Below, piece by piece: positions 1-8,017 of a stretch of 64,000 bases of DNA. The notes beneath the pieces are model-generated. The model made no database searches. It saw nothing but the letters and a program-made list of their open reading frames with translations, and was not told where the DNA came from. The stretch comes from Mucilaginibacter flavus (GTDB lineage: Bacteria > Bacteroidota > Bacteroidia > Sphingobacteriales > Sphingobacteriaceae). Made by a program: the position numbers and the translations under genes. How positions within the stretch are numbered: the first letter of the stretch is position 1; each line of letters begins with the position of its first letter. The stretch is taken from contig NZ_JAUFPS010000093.1 of assembly GCF_030409315.1 (NCBI RefSeq), positions 1 through 64,000 of the forward strand, read 5' to 3'.

Positions 1-95
1 TTTGGGATTAATCTATATTTGTAAACAACTAACAGGATTAAAGAAAAAAAACGTAAACTTTTTTCAGGACGAGACAATCAACCTAATCAACCTAA

Positions 96-563
96 TCAAA
101 CCCCATCATAGGCATCCTGTAAATCTTTAACAATGAGTTTATCCATTTTCATCATGGCTTGCATCGCTCTTGCCGAGCCGGCTTTATCGGAACCATATAA
201 CACTTTGCCCAGGGTTTGTGGTACAATTTGCCATGATAGGCCAAATTTATCTTTAAGCCATCCGCAGCGAGATTTTTCGCCTCCTTCTGATAGTTTTTCC
301 CAATAGTAGTCAACCTCCGCCTGATCCTGGCAGTCAACAAACAGCGATATAGCTTCGGTAAATTTAAACATAGGGCCACCGTTTAAAGCCATAAACTCCT
401 GGCCGGCCAGGGTAAAAGTGCCTGTCATTACCGGGCCGTTTTCTCCAATGCGGGATATATTACCAATAGTGGATTCTTTAAATACAGATGTGTAAAAGGT
501 TATTGCTTCCTCTGCCTGGTTATCAAACCACAAAAAGGGGGTAATTTTTTGTTTAATTTTCAT
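96..563 (-). CDS. PhnB-like VOC superfamily protein
   Basis: A 155-residue soluble protein of the PhnB / 3-demethylubiquinone-9 3-methyltransferase-like branch of the vicinal oxygen chelate (glyoxalase) fold. The family pattern is visible throughout: ITPFLWFDNQAEEAITFY at the N-terminus, a central LAGQEFMALNGGP strand-turn, a FVDCQDQAEVDYYWEKLSE stretch, then CGWLKDKFGLSWQIVP near residues 100-115. Members form dimers with paired beta-alpha-beta-beta-beta modules; most have no known substrate, and the methyltransferase name is historical. It stands alone, transcribed away from the SusC gene, and has its own plausible -7 box just upstream. Family assignment is firm, function is not known. Confidence 0.88.
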   Translation of the reverse strand: MKIKQKITPFLWFDNQAEEAITFYTSVFKESTIGNISRIGENGPVMTGTFTLAGQEFMALNGGPMFKFTEAISLFVDCQDQAEVDYYWEKLSEGGEKSRCGWLKDKFGLSWQIVPQTLGKVLYGSDKAGSARAMQAMMKMDKLIVKDLQDAYDGV

Positions 564-586
564 AATAGCGGTTTTATTGATTTAAA

Positions 587-594
587 CAAATATA
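587..594 (-). promoter_or_regulatory. Candidate Bacteroidota -7 box for the PhnB-like gene
   Basis: On the minus strand the sequence reads TATATTTG, an exact match to the Bacteroidota housekeeping -7 consensus TAnnTTTG, ending 24 bases before the start codon. No convincing -33 TTG was found at the usual distance, so this is a motif match only. Confidence 0.4.
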
Positions 595-854
595 CCGGTA
601 ACCATAGTATTTAATGAGGGTGGGATGAGACATTTTAAGGGGCTGTTTGCGAACGAAATACATACGTTAACATGCTCAAAAAAGATTGCCCCGTTTTTTT
701 GCAGGTATTTAATCGCTGCGATATTTTTTCTTTAGGGTTATGATTTTAACGCAATTTAACACAGGGAACATATTGGTGGTTTTTAAAGTTTGTTCTTAAT
801 AATTCCATAACCGTTTGGTGTTGATAGGCGCATAGTGTCTTAACAACGTGAGGG

Positions 855-862
855 TAGTTTTG
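855..862 (+). promoter_or_regulatory. Candidate -7 box for the SusC/SusD genes
   Basis: TAGTTTTG matches the Bacteroidota -7 consensus TAnnTTTG exactly and ends 20 bases before the SusC start codon, implying a short leader. A correctly spaced -33 TTTG is not obvious; the nearest TTTG at 814-817 is too far away. Confidence 0.4.
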
Positions 863-882
863 TAGGAAAAATTAACTTAACG

Positions 883-3800
883 ATGGAAAAAAGATTACTC
901 AAAGTTTCTCGATGGTTGCTTATTGTGATCACTTCGGTGTTTGCATTCAGTAACTTATACGCCCAGAATCTGACGATCAGGGGTATAGTTTTGGATGATG
1001 CTAACCAACCATTACCTGGTGTTAGTATCATGATCAAAGGCTCAACTGTTGGTACTGCAACAGGAGTAGCCGGCAGGTTCACTATCTCTGCCGAAAAAGG
1101 TCAAACCCTTACTTTCAGGGTTATTGGTTTTGCAACCCAGGAAGTGGTTGTTGGAACCGATGTTAACCTTTCTATCTCACTAAAACCGGATACCCGCGCG
1201 TTATCAGAAGTGGTTGTTACTGCGTTAGGTGTTAAAAAGGAATTTCAAAAATTAGGTTACTCTCAATCACAGATCAGGGGCGATGAGTTAACAACAGCAC
1301 GTGATGCAAACCCGCTTAACTCGGTAGTTGGTAAAATTGCAGGTTTAAGTATTGGTGCCAGCTCTGAATTTGCCGGTGCACCAACTGTAGTTTTACGTGG
1401 TAGCAAAGATATTTTGTACGTTGTTGACGGCGAGCCGGTAGCATCTGATACTTATGACTTTAATGCCGATGACGTTGAAACTTACACCGTATTGAAAGGC
1501 CCCAACGCGGCTGCCCTTTACGGTTTCCGTGGTATTAATGGTGCTATTATCATCACTACTAAAAGAGGATCAAAAGATAAAAAAGGCTGGCAAATTGATT
1601 TCAATAGCACCACTGAGGCTGAGAAAGGCTTTATTGTAATGCCCGAAAGTCAAACAGAGTACGGTCGTGGTACAAACTTCGGCTATAGCTATGGTAACGT
1701 TTTGTATGATAACAAGCAACGTTTGCCAGAGTGGGGGCCACGTTTTGATGGCGTTTTTCAAACACAACAATATGATAGCCCTTATGATCCAACTACCGGT
1801 ATCAGGCAAAAAACGCCGTGGTTGGCCCGTGGTGCAAATAACTTTAACAACTTTGTGCAAACCGGTATTACAACTACCAATAGTTTAGCGGTTGCAGCCA
1901 GCGGATCAAACTATGATATTCACATGTCATATGGTCATACTTACCAAAAAGGTGATTTCCCTAATACAGGGTTAAACATCGATAACTTTAAAATTGCCGC
2001 AGGTTATGATATTACATCTAAATTACGCATCGAAGGTGACTTAAACCTTAACGAGCAATATTCTCCAAACATCCCCGATGTTGATTATAGCCCGCAAAGC
2101 TATGTGTACATGTTTAAAGTATACGGTTCTGCCGATTATGATGTACGTGATTTGAAAAATGTATATCAAGGTCCTCAGGGTGTACCGGGTTTGCAGCAAT
2201 ATGCGCAGGAATACGGACGTTTAAATAACCCTTATTTTGTTGCCGATAAATGGCTTAAAGGTCGTACAAAACAAACAGTTTACGGTTCATTAAAGCTTAG
2301 CTATAAATTTAATAAGGATTTGAGCATTGCTTTACGTTCTGCATTAAATACCTACAATGAGCAGAATACCGAGAAAGTGCCTGCAGGTGCTAACCTTAAC
2401 CAATACCTTTCATGGTATACTTTTGGCTGGTATGGCGATTACAGGCAAGACGATCGGAACCTGTTAGAAAACAATACTGATTTAACATTAACCTACAACC
2501 ACAAATTTGGTGATTGGAATGTATCGGCATTAGCAGGTAGCAACGAAAGGTCATTTACCTATAACTCTGATTGGGGAACTACCCAGGTATTGGCTTTGCC
2601 AGGTGTTTACAACTTAAACAACTCTGCCGGTAAACCATACATCTACAATTTTGACTCTAAAATGCAGGTGTATAGCGGTTACTACTCTTTTGACTTAGGT
2701 TACAAAAATTACTTCAACGTAAACACAACCGGTCGTGTAGATAACCTGTCTACCTTACCTTCAGGTGCTAATACTTTCTTTTACCCATCGGTTGCTTTAA
2801 GCAGCGTGGTAACAGACTATGTTAAATTGCCTGAGTTTATTTCATTCTTAAAACTACGTGGTTCATTTGCCGATGTTAAAGGCGGTTTAACGGCTACTAC
2901 AATTGGTTCATCTTATAACGCTTTACAGTCAACAGCATTAGGTACCGGTTGGAATTCAAAACCAGTTAGCGGTTTATTAGGTTATGGCTCTGAGTTATAC
3001 ACACCTTACAACGGTCCGGCTTATACCAACGCGTCGCCTATTGCAACAGGTACTTTTTACAATGGTACTCCTTCGGTAACTTTATCAAACACTATTGCCA
3101 ACTCAAAAATCAAACCTTTCGACGTTCAGTCGTACGAGGCAGGTTTTGACGCCAAGTTTTTAGGTAACAGGTTAGGTTTAAACGGCACTTATTTTACTAC
3201 CACCAACGGACCAAACATTTTCCAATTAGGTGTACCAACCTCAACCGGCGATGCCAATCAACTGGTTAACGGCGTAACTACCAGCAAACATGGTATTGAA
3301 ATTGAGCTAATGGGTTCGATATTGAAAAACCCTAACGGTTTAAACTGGGATGTTAACGCTAACTACTCAACCTACAGGGAAACAATTAAATCAATTTACG
3401 CAGGTCAAAATACCTTACAGCAAAACAATCACAACTATGTAGTTGGCGATAGACCAGATGCAATATATGGTACTAAGTTTATACGCGATGGCAGTGGTAA
3501 TATTGTAAATACTGCCGGTGGTTTACCATTAACTTCACCAGGTGGTTTGTCAAACCAGGGTTTGTTAGGTTATGCTAATCCCGATTTCTCTTTTGGTATC
3601 ACCAATACATTCACCTATAAAGGTTTCACTTTAAGCTTCCAGTTTGATGGTCGTGTAGGTGGTAAAATTTACGACAGAACATACTACCAATCAATGAATG
3701 GTGGTACCAACCTTGAAACTGCTACAGGCGCTTTTGGAGCAGCCCGTTTAGCAGAATGGAACAGTACTAAAGAAGGTACAGTAGGCGCAACACCATCATA

Positions 3801-4230
3801 CGTTGGGTCTGGTGTTCATATTGTGAGCGGTACACCAACTTATGTTGGCGGTCAGATCAGTAACTTAAGTCAGTTAACTTTTGCTCCTAACACAACTGCC
3901 GTAACAGTACAGAGTTATGTATCAAGCGGTATTGCCGGTAACTTTGATGAGTACTACATGATAAGCCGTACTTATGCTAAGTTACGTGAGGCAACTTTAA
4001 GCTATTCATTACCACAAAGCTTATTGAAAGGAACTTTCATCAGAAGAGCGTCATTTGGTATCGTTGGTCGTAACTTATTATACTTCGCTGCCCGTAAGGA
4101 TATCGATATTGATCAGTTTGCTTCTGGTTACAATGCATCAGACCGTAGTTTGGTAGGTACCAACGGTGGCAGCGATCTGGAAAGCCCAACCGCGCGTCGT
4201 TATGGATTCAACATCCACTTAACATTCTAA
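883..4230 (+). CDS. SusC/RagA-family TonB-linked outer-membrane transporter
   Basis: At 1115 residues this is normal length for a SusC-type TonB-dependent transporter. Residues 1-27 are a signal peptide ending in LYAQ. Residues about 30-105 form the carboxypeptidase-D regulatory-like domain (IRGIVLDDANQPLPGVSI). LSEVVVTALG near 107-117 is the TonB-box-like segment. The plug follows, with ILYVVDGEPV and the typical ALYGFRGINGAIIITTKRG. The rest is a 22-strand barrel ending in an aromatic residue (IHLTF). SusC proteins import a large ligand captured by the partner SusD lipoprotein, energised by TonB-ExbBD. The gene is 26 bases upstream of the SusD gene and co-transcribed with it. No glycoside hydrolase or sigma/anti-sigma pair is adjacent, so the substrate cannot be read from context. 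Confidence 0.95.
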   Translation: MEKRLLKVSRWLLIVITSVFAFSNLYAQNLTIRGIVLDDANQPLPGVSIMIKGSTVGTATGVAGRFTISAEKGQTLTFRVIGFATQEVVVGTDVNLSISLKPDTRALSEVVVTALGVKKEFQKLGYSQSQIRGDELTTARDANPLNSVVGKIAGLSIGASSEFAGAPTVVLRGSKDILYVVDGEPVASDTYDFNADDVETYTVLKGPNAAALYGFRGINGAIIITTKRGSKDKKGWQIDFNSTTEAEKGFIVMPESQTEYGRGTNFGYSYGNVLYDNKQRLPEWGPRFDGVFQTQQYDSPYDPTTGIRQKTPWLARGANNFNNFVQTGITTTNSLAVAASGSNYDIHMSYGHTYQKGDFPNTGLNIDNFKIAAGYDITSKLRIEGDLNLNEQYSPNIPDVDYSPQSYVYMFKVYGSADYDVRDLKNVYQGPQGVPGLQQYAQEYGRLNNPYFVADKWLKGRTKQTVYGSLKLSYKFNKDLSIALRSALNTYNEQNTEKVPAGANLNQYLSWYTFGWYGDYRQDDRNLLENNTDLTLTYNHKFGDWNVSALAGSNERSFTYNSDWGTTQVLALPGVYNLNNSAGKPYIYNFDSKMQVYSGYYSFDLGYKNYFNVNTTGRVDNLSTLPSGANTFFYPSVALSSVVTDYVKLPEFISFLKLRGSFADVKGGLTATTIGSSYNALQSTALGTGWNSKPVSGLLGYGSELYTPYNGPAYTNASPIATGTFYNGTPSVTLSNTIANSKIKPFDVQSYEAGFDAKFLGNRLGLNGTYFTTTNGPNIFQLGVPTSTGDANQLVNGVTTSKHGIEIELMGSILKNPNGLNWDVNANYSTYRETIKSIYAGQNTLQQNNHNYVVGDRPDAIYGTKFIRDGSGNIVNTAGGLPLTSPGGLSNQGLLGYANPDFSFGITNTFTYKGFTLSFQFDGRVGGKIYDRTYYQSMNGGTNLETATGAFGAARLAEWNSTKEGTVGATPSYVGSGVHIVSGTPTYVGGQISNLSQLTFAPNTTAVTVQSYVSSGIAGNFDEYYMISRTYAKLREATLSYSLPQSLLKGTFIRRASFGIVGRNLLYFAARKDIDIDQFASGYNASDRSLVGTNGGSDLESPTARRYGFNIHLTF

Positions 4231-4256
4231 TTATCTAATTGATTTAAAGAAAATTT

Positions 4257-5891
4257 ATGAAAATAAAATCATTAATTCCATACGCCTTGTTGTTAACAAT
4301 GGGTGTGGCATCATTAACCGGTTGTCAGAAAGGGGATTTGATCAATAACCCTAACGTTGCCGGCGAAAACTCAATCGTTCCACTTTCTTTGTTACTTAAC
4401 CACATCACTGCAACACAAATTCGCAGCGATGAGCAGCCATGGGGCTATTCGCAGGTGGCTAACCAATATGTTATTGCTAACTACTCTTATTACAGGGGTA
4501 ATAATACTTATAACTTTGGCAACACATCTGATAGCTATGACATATTAAAATATACGCTTAAGCTTGAACAGCAGGCAACTGCCCAATTAGGCAATCAAAC
4601 TAATAAATATTATGCCTTAGGTGAGTTTTTTAAAGCATATGCTGGCATTTGGCTTAGCCAAAGAGTAGGGGATATTCCATTTTCACAAGCCGGTAACCCA
4701 TCGGTGCTTACCCCCAAATATGATACCCAGCATGATGTTTACAAAGCTGCGCTTACCGAGCTTGACAATGCTAACACACTTTTAGGCAATATCATTACTG
4801 CTAACCCTACATTGGGCAGCACTATATTAGATGCAAGTGGCGATATTTATGGCTTAACTTATACGCAATGGCAAAAAGTGATTAACACTTATCGTTTACG
4901 TGTATTGATCAGCCTAAGCAAACGTGCAACCGATAATGCCGACCTGCAAATTCCGCAAACCTTTGCAGCTATAGTTGGTAACCCTACTAAATACCCCGTT
5001 ATGACCGGTAACGGCGATAATCTGGTATATAAATTCAACGCCGTAAACAGGTATCCAACATTTGCATTGGGTTTAAACCCTTATAATAACTTTGCCAATC
5101 CGGGTAGTACGTATGTGAATATTTCTGTAGCTACACAAGATCCACGTTTGTTCGTGACCTCAACTCCCGCACCTATACAGGTAAGCGGTGGTAAAGCTAT
5201 CGGTGATTTTTCGGCTTACGTAGGGTCAGACATTAATCAATCACAGGCCGCTTTGTTAACTAACTCTAATAACGGTATGTATTCATTTAACAGCTTTACC
5301 CGTTATTATAATGACGCAACAGGTGCAACAGCAGAGCCATTTGTATTTATCGGTTATTCTGAAATGTGCTTTAATATAGCCGAAGCTATTAACAGAGGTT
5401 GGGTAAGTGGCGCAAGTGCTGCTACCTGGTATACCAATGGTATCAACGCTTCGTTAGCATTGTACGGAATCACCAATGGCCAAACATTAACAGTTACTTT
5501 CCCTATCTCGTCAACAGAAGCTTCTATTAATCCTAAGGGGCTTAAACAAGGTGACGCCTGGGGAACTGCAACTGCTAATACTACCCAGTTTTTGGCTAAT
5601 GTTGCTTACGCTGGCGATAATGCTACCGGCTTATCACAAATTTTAACTCAAAAGTACATCTCATTGTTCAACAACTCTGGTTGGGAGGCATTTTATAACT
5701 TCCGCCGTACTGGTTTACCTGCCCTTGTGCAAGGCGGTAGTGGCATTGGTACGCCAACTAACTTAATTCCTCGTCGTTGGCAGTATCCGGCTTCAGAGTC
5801 GGCTTACAACACGGCCAACTACAACGCGGCATTAAGTTCACAATTTGGTGGTACAGATGATCTTACTAAGGATACCTGGCTTACTAAATAA
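4257..5891 (+). CDS. SusD/RagB-family surface lipoprotein
   Basis: A 544-residue lipoprotein: the signal sequence ends in the lipobox ASLTGC with the lipidated cysteine at residue 23. The body fits the SusD-like fold rich in TPR-type helices, with the features of the SusD-like_2 branch (early IRSDEQPWGYSQVANQYV, later FIGYSEMCFNIAEAINRGW and the C-terminal FYNFRRTGLPAL segment). It sits on the cell surface as the lid of the SusC barrel and binds the ligand. It directly follows SusC in the same operon and is followed by a rho-independent terminator, so the operon is only these two genes. SusD-like_2 pairs often lack neighbouring degradative enzymes, and that is the case here. Confidence 0.93.
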   Translation: MKIKSLIPYALLLTMGVASLTGCQKGDLINNPNVAGENSIVPLSLLLNHITATQIRSDEQPWGYSQVANQYVIANYSYYRGNNTYNFGNTSDSYDILKYTLKLEQQATAQLGNQTNKYYALGEFFKAYAGIWLSQRVGDIPFSQAGNPSVLTPKYDTQHDVYKAALTELDNANTLLGNIITANPTLGSTILDASGDIYGLTYTQWQKVINTYRLRVLISLSKRATDNADLQIPQTFAAIVGNPTKYPVMTGNGDNLVYKFNAVNRYPTFALGLNPYNNFANPGSTYVNISVATQDPRLFVTSTPAPIQVSGGKAIGDFSAYVGSDINQSQAALLTNSNNGMYSFNSFTRYYNDATGATAEPFVFIGYSEMCFNIAEAINRGWVSGASAATWYTNGINASLALYGITNGQTLTVTFPISSTEASINPKGLKQGDAWGTATANTTQFLANVAYAGDNATGLSQILTQKYISLFNNSGWEAFYNFRRTGLPALVQGGSGIGTPTNLIPRRWQYPASESAYNTANYNAALSSQFGGTDDLTKDTWLTK

Positions 5892-5917
5892 ACCAAACTT
5901 AAACTAATATTTACCAG

Positions 5918-5947
5918 AACAGGAACTTAGCAATAGGTTCCTGTTTT
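5918..5947 (+). terminator. Rho-independent terminator after SusD
   Basis: A 9-bp perfect stem (AACAGGAAC at 5918-5926 with GTTCCTGTT at 5937-5945) followed by Ts lies 27 bases after the SusD stop codon and just before the phosphatase start. Confidence 0.75.
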
Positions 5948-5962
5948 ATAATTTAAACGGAT

Positions 5963-6781
5963 ATGAAATTTTTAAGTGTTTTATTGTTGACGGTTTGTGT
6001 TGCGGGTAGTACCCGGGCTCAGATTGCAGATAGTGCCAAACGTAAAGTTGATTTAAAAGGAGCTGTAAACTTTCGCGATTTGGGTGGTTATACAACTACC
6101 GATGGGCACCATGTAAAATGGGGAAAAGTTTACCGCAGCGCAGACATGAGCAAACTTACCGATGATGATCTGGCCGAATTACAAAAAAGGAACATAGCCT
6201 ATGATGTAGATTTGCGCGGTACACAGGAAGCCAAGCAAGCACCCGATAGGATGAATGCGAATACAGATTACATCCTATGCCCGGCTGGCAGCGAAAATGT
6301 GGGCAATATGATGAGTGGCTTTAAAAATGTTAAAGGAAACGGCGATTCTATCCTCATTAATTATTACAGCAATATAACCCCGCTTGCAGATAGGTATAAG
6401 CCAATGTTTGGGAAGCTATTGAACTTACCGGCAGATAAAAGCCTGGTTTTTCATTGCACTGCCGGTAAAGACCGCACCGGTATTGGCGCAGCGTTATTGC
6501 TATACAGTTTGGGTGTGCCCTACGATACCATTATGAGCGATTACGAAGCAACAAACTATTACCGCGCTACCGAAAATGAAAAAACAGAAAAGCTTATGGT
6601 AAGGGCTATGAAGATAGATGAAACGGTAGCTAAAAATGTAATGGCTGCTAAAAAAGACTACCTTGATGCTACCTTTAATGAAATCATTAAAAAGTATGGC
6701 TCAATTGACAATTATCTTAAAATACAAATTGGTTTAAGCGATAAGGATATCAAAACACTAAAAAAGAAATACCTGGATTAA
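5963..6781 (+). CDS. Secreted CX5R tyrosine/lipid phosphatase (Y_phosphatase3 type)
   Basis: A 272-residue protein with a signal peptide (residues 1-19). It shows the hallmarks of the tyrosine-phosphatase family that includes MptpB- and LipA-like enzymes: NFRDLGGY at 36-43, GKVYRSADMSKLTDDDL at 54-70, DVDLRGTQEA and the P-loop HCTAGKDRTG. The nucleophile is Cys165 and the phosphate-binding arginine is Arg171. The lysine-aspartate inside the loop (AGKDRTG) is typical of this branch, members of which may act on phosphotyrosine, phosphoserine or phosphoinositides. The signal peptide places it in the periplasm or outside, so it is not a Wzb-type partner of the cytoplasmic Wzc-like kinase downstream. 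Terminators on both sides make it monocistronic, although a SusCD read-through is possible. Confidence 0.88.
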   Translation: MKFLSVLLLTVCVAGSTRAQIADSAKRKVDLKGAVNFRDLGGYTTTDGHHVKWGKVYRSADMSKLTDDDLAELQKRNIAYDVDLRGTQEAKQAPDRMNANTDYILCPAGSENVGNMMSGFKNVKGNGDSILINYYSNITPLADRYKPMFGKLLNLPADKSLVFHCTAGKDRTGIGAALLLYSLGVPYDTIMSDYEATNYYRATENEKTEKLMVRAMKIDETVAKNVMAAKKDYLDATFNEIIKKYGSIDNYLKIQIGLSDKDIKTLKKKYLD

Positions 6782-6802
6782 TAATCAAATAGGAAATTCT
6801 GT

Positions 6803-6837
6803 AAAAGGTCGCCCAAAAGGTGGCCTTTTCTTTTTTT
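6803..6837 (+). terminator. Rho-independent terminator after the phosphatase
   Basis: AAAAGGTCGCC (6803-6813) pairs with GGTGGCCTTTT (6819-6829) using two G-U pairs, with an AAAA-type loop and a following T-rich run. Confidence 0.75.
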
Positions 6838-6888
6838 AGTGATGTTTTTAATTGTTAGTTTTAGTGAAGTTTAAACTAACCTCACATC

Positions 6889-7944
6889 ATGAAGAATTTT
6901 TTAAAGCTGATTGCCCTGGTGGCTATCACTTGTTTTTACGCATGTAAACAACCAACTACGGTTCAACAAAGCAGTATTAGCCTGGGCGACTATTTTAAAG
7001 ATACCACAGCCGGAGTAAAAGACGGTGGAGTGCAAATGATTACCATTAATACCCCCAAAGGTAAATTTCATGTATGGACGAAGAAATTAGGTAACAACCC
7101 TAAAATAAAGCTCCTGTTGCTAAATGGTGGTCCGGGTGCTACTCATGAGTACTTTGAGTGCATGGAAAGCTTTTTACCTGCCGAAGGGATAGAATTGGTG
7201 TACTACGATCAGTTAGGCTGTGGTAATTCTGATAATCCTAAAGATACCTCTATGTGGAGTTTGCCACGTTATGTTGAAGAGGTAGAGCAGGTACGTCAGG
7301 CTTTAAAGTTAGATAGCAGCAACTTTTACCTGTTAGGGCATTCATGGGGTGGTATATTGGCTATGGAGTATGCTCAAAAATATCAGAAAAACTTAAAGGG
7401 CTTAATTATATCAAACATGATGATGAGCGTGCCCGATTATGGTAAATACGCCAATGATGTTTTAGCTAAACAATTTGATCCTAAAGTATTAGCTAAGATC
7501 CGAGCTATTGAAGCAAAAGGCGATTTCAAGAACCCAGAATACATGCAGTTGCTGCTACCTAATTTTTATGCCAAACACATTTGCCGTATTCCGTTTGATC
7601 AATGGCCCGAGCCGTTAAACCGTTCACTTGGTAAATTGAACGAGTCATTATATGTAACAATGCAAGGCCCAAGTGAATTTGGAGTAGCTGGTAAATTAGT
7701 TAAATGGGATAGAATGGCTGATTTACCTAAAATTGCCGTGCCTACGTTAAGCATTGCCGGTCAGTACGATACAATGGACCCTAAGCATATGGAAAAGGTA
7801 GCACAGCTGGTTCAAAACGGCAGCTATTTGTATTGCCCCAATGGCAGCCATATGAGTATGTATGATGATCAGCAAACCTACATGGCGGGGCTAATTAAAT
7901 TTATCAAAGGTGTAGATGCCGGAGAAAAGAAGATTAAGATGTAA
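6889..7944 (+). CDS. Proline-iminopeptidase-like alpha/beta hydrolase lipoprotein
   Basis: A 351-residue alpha/beta hydrolase of the prolyl aminopeptidase-related group. The N-terminus has a lipoprotein-type signal with a candidate lipidated Cys19 (TCFYAC). The oxyanion motif is NGGPGATHEYF (79-89), the equivalent of HGGPG. The nucleophile elbow is GHSWGG with Ser152; Asp294 (AGQYDTMDP) and His321 (NGSHMSMY) complete the triad. Such enzymes remove N-terminal proline or hydrolyse small amides and esters; the exact substrate is unknown. A membrane-anchored location suggests processing of peptides or small molecules in the envelope. An 8-bp dyad (6854-6861 with 6873-6880) just upstream of the start may be a leader hairpin or operator. 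Confidence 0.88.
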   Translation: MKNFLKLIALVAITCFYACKQPTTVQQSSISLGDYFKDTTAGVKDGGVQMITINTPKGKFHVWTKKLGNNPKIKLLLLNGGPGATHEYFECMESFLPAEGIELVYYDQLGCGNSDNPKDTSMWSLPRYVEEVEQVRQALKLDSSNFYLLGHSWGGILAMEYAQKYQKNLKGLIISNMMMSVPDYGKYANDVLAKQFDPKVLAKIRAIEAKGDFKNPEYMQLLLPNFYAKHICRIPFDQWPEPLNRSLGKLNESLYVTMQGPSEFGVAGKLVKWDRMADLPKIAVPTLSIAGQYDTMDPKHMEKVAQLVQNGSYLYCPNGSHMSMYDDQQTYMAGLIKFIKGVDAGEKKIKM

Positions 7945-7952
7945 AATCATCA

Positions 7953-8006
7953 TTAAAAATAAAACGTCCGTTACTTCACCATAAATAACGGACGTTTTAT
8001 TTTTAA
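7953..8006. terminator. Bidirectional terminator between convergent genes
   Basis: A perfect 21-bp stem (7953-7973 with 7986-8006) flanked by A-run and T-run lies exactly between the hydrolase stop and the stop of the minus-strand NTPase. The A/T tails on both sides allow it to act in both directions. Confidence 0.88.
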
Positions 8007-8017
8007 TGCCAGCCTGC

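Larger units (their letters stand above)
564..882. other. Divergent intergenic region between PhnB-like and SusC genes
   Basis: This 319-base AT-rich stretch separates two divergently transcribed genes. It holds candidate -7 boxes at each end (587-594 minus, 855-862 plus). A tiny palindrome followed by a T-run lies near 712-730, too weak to call. No open frame with coding character and no structured RNA was recognised. Confidence 0.5.

Noticed and set aside
712..730. Small ATCG-CTG-CGAT palindrome followed by Ts
   Set aside because: A 4-bp stem is too weak for a terminator and no gene ends nearby on that strand.
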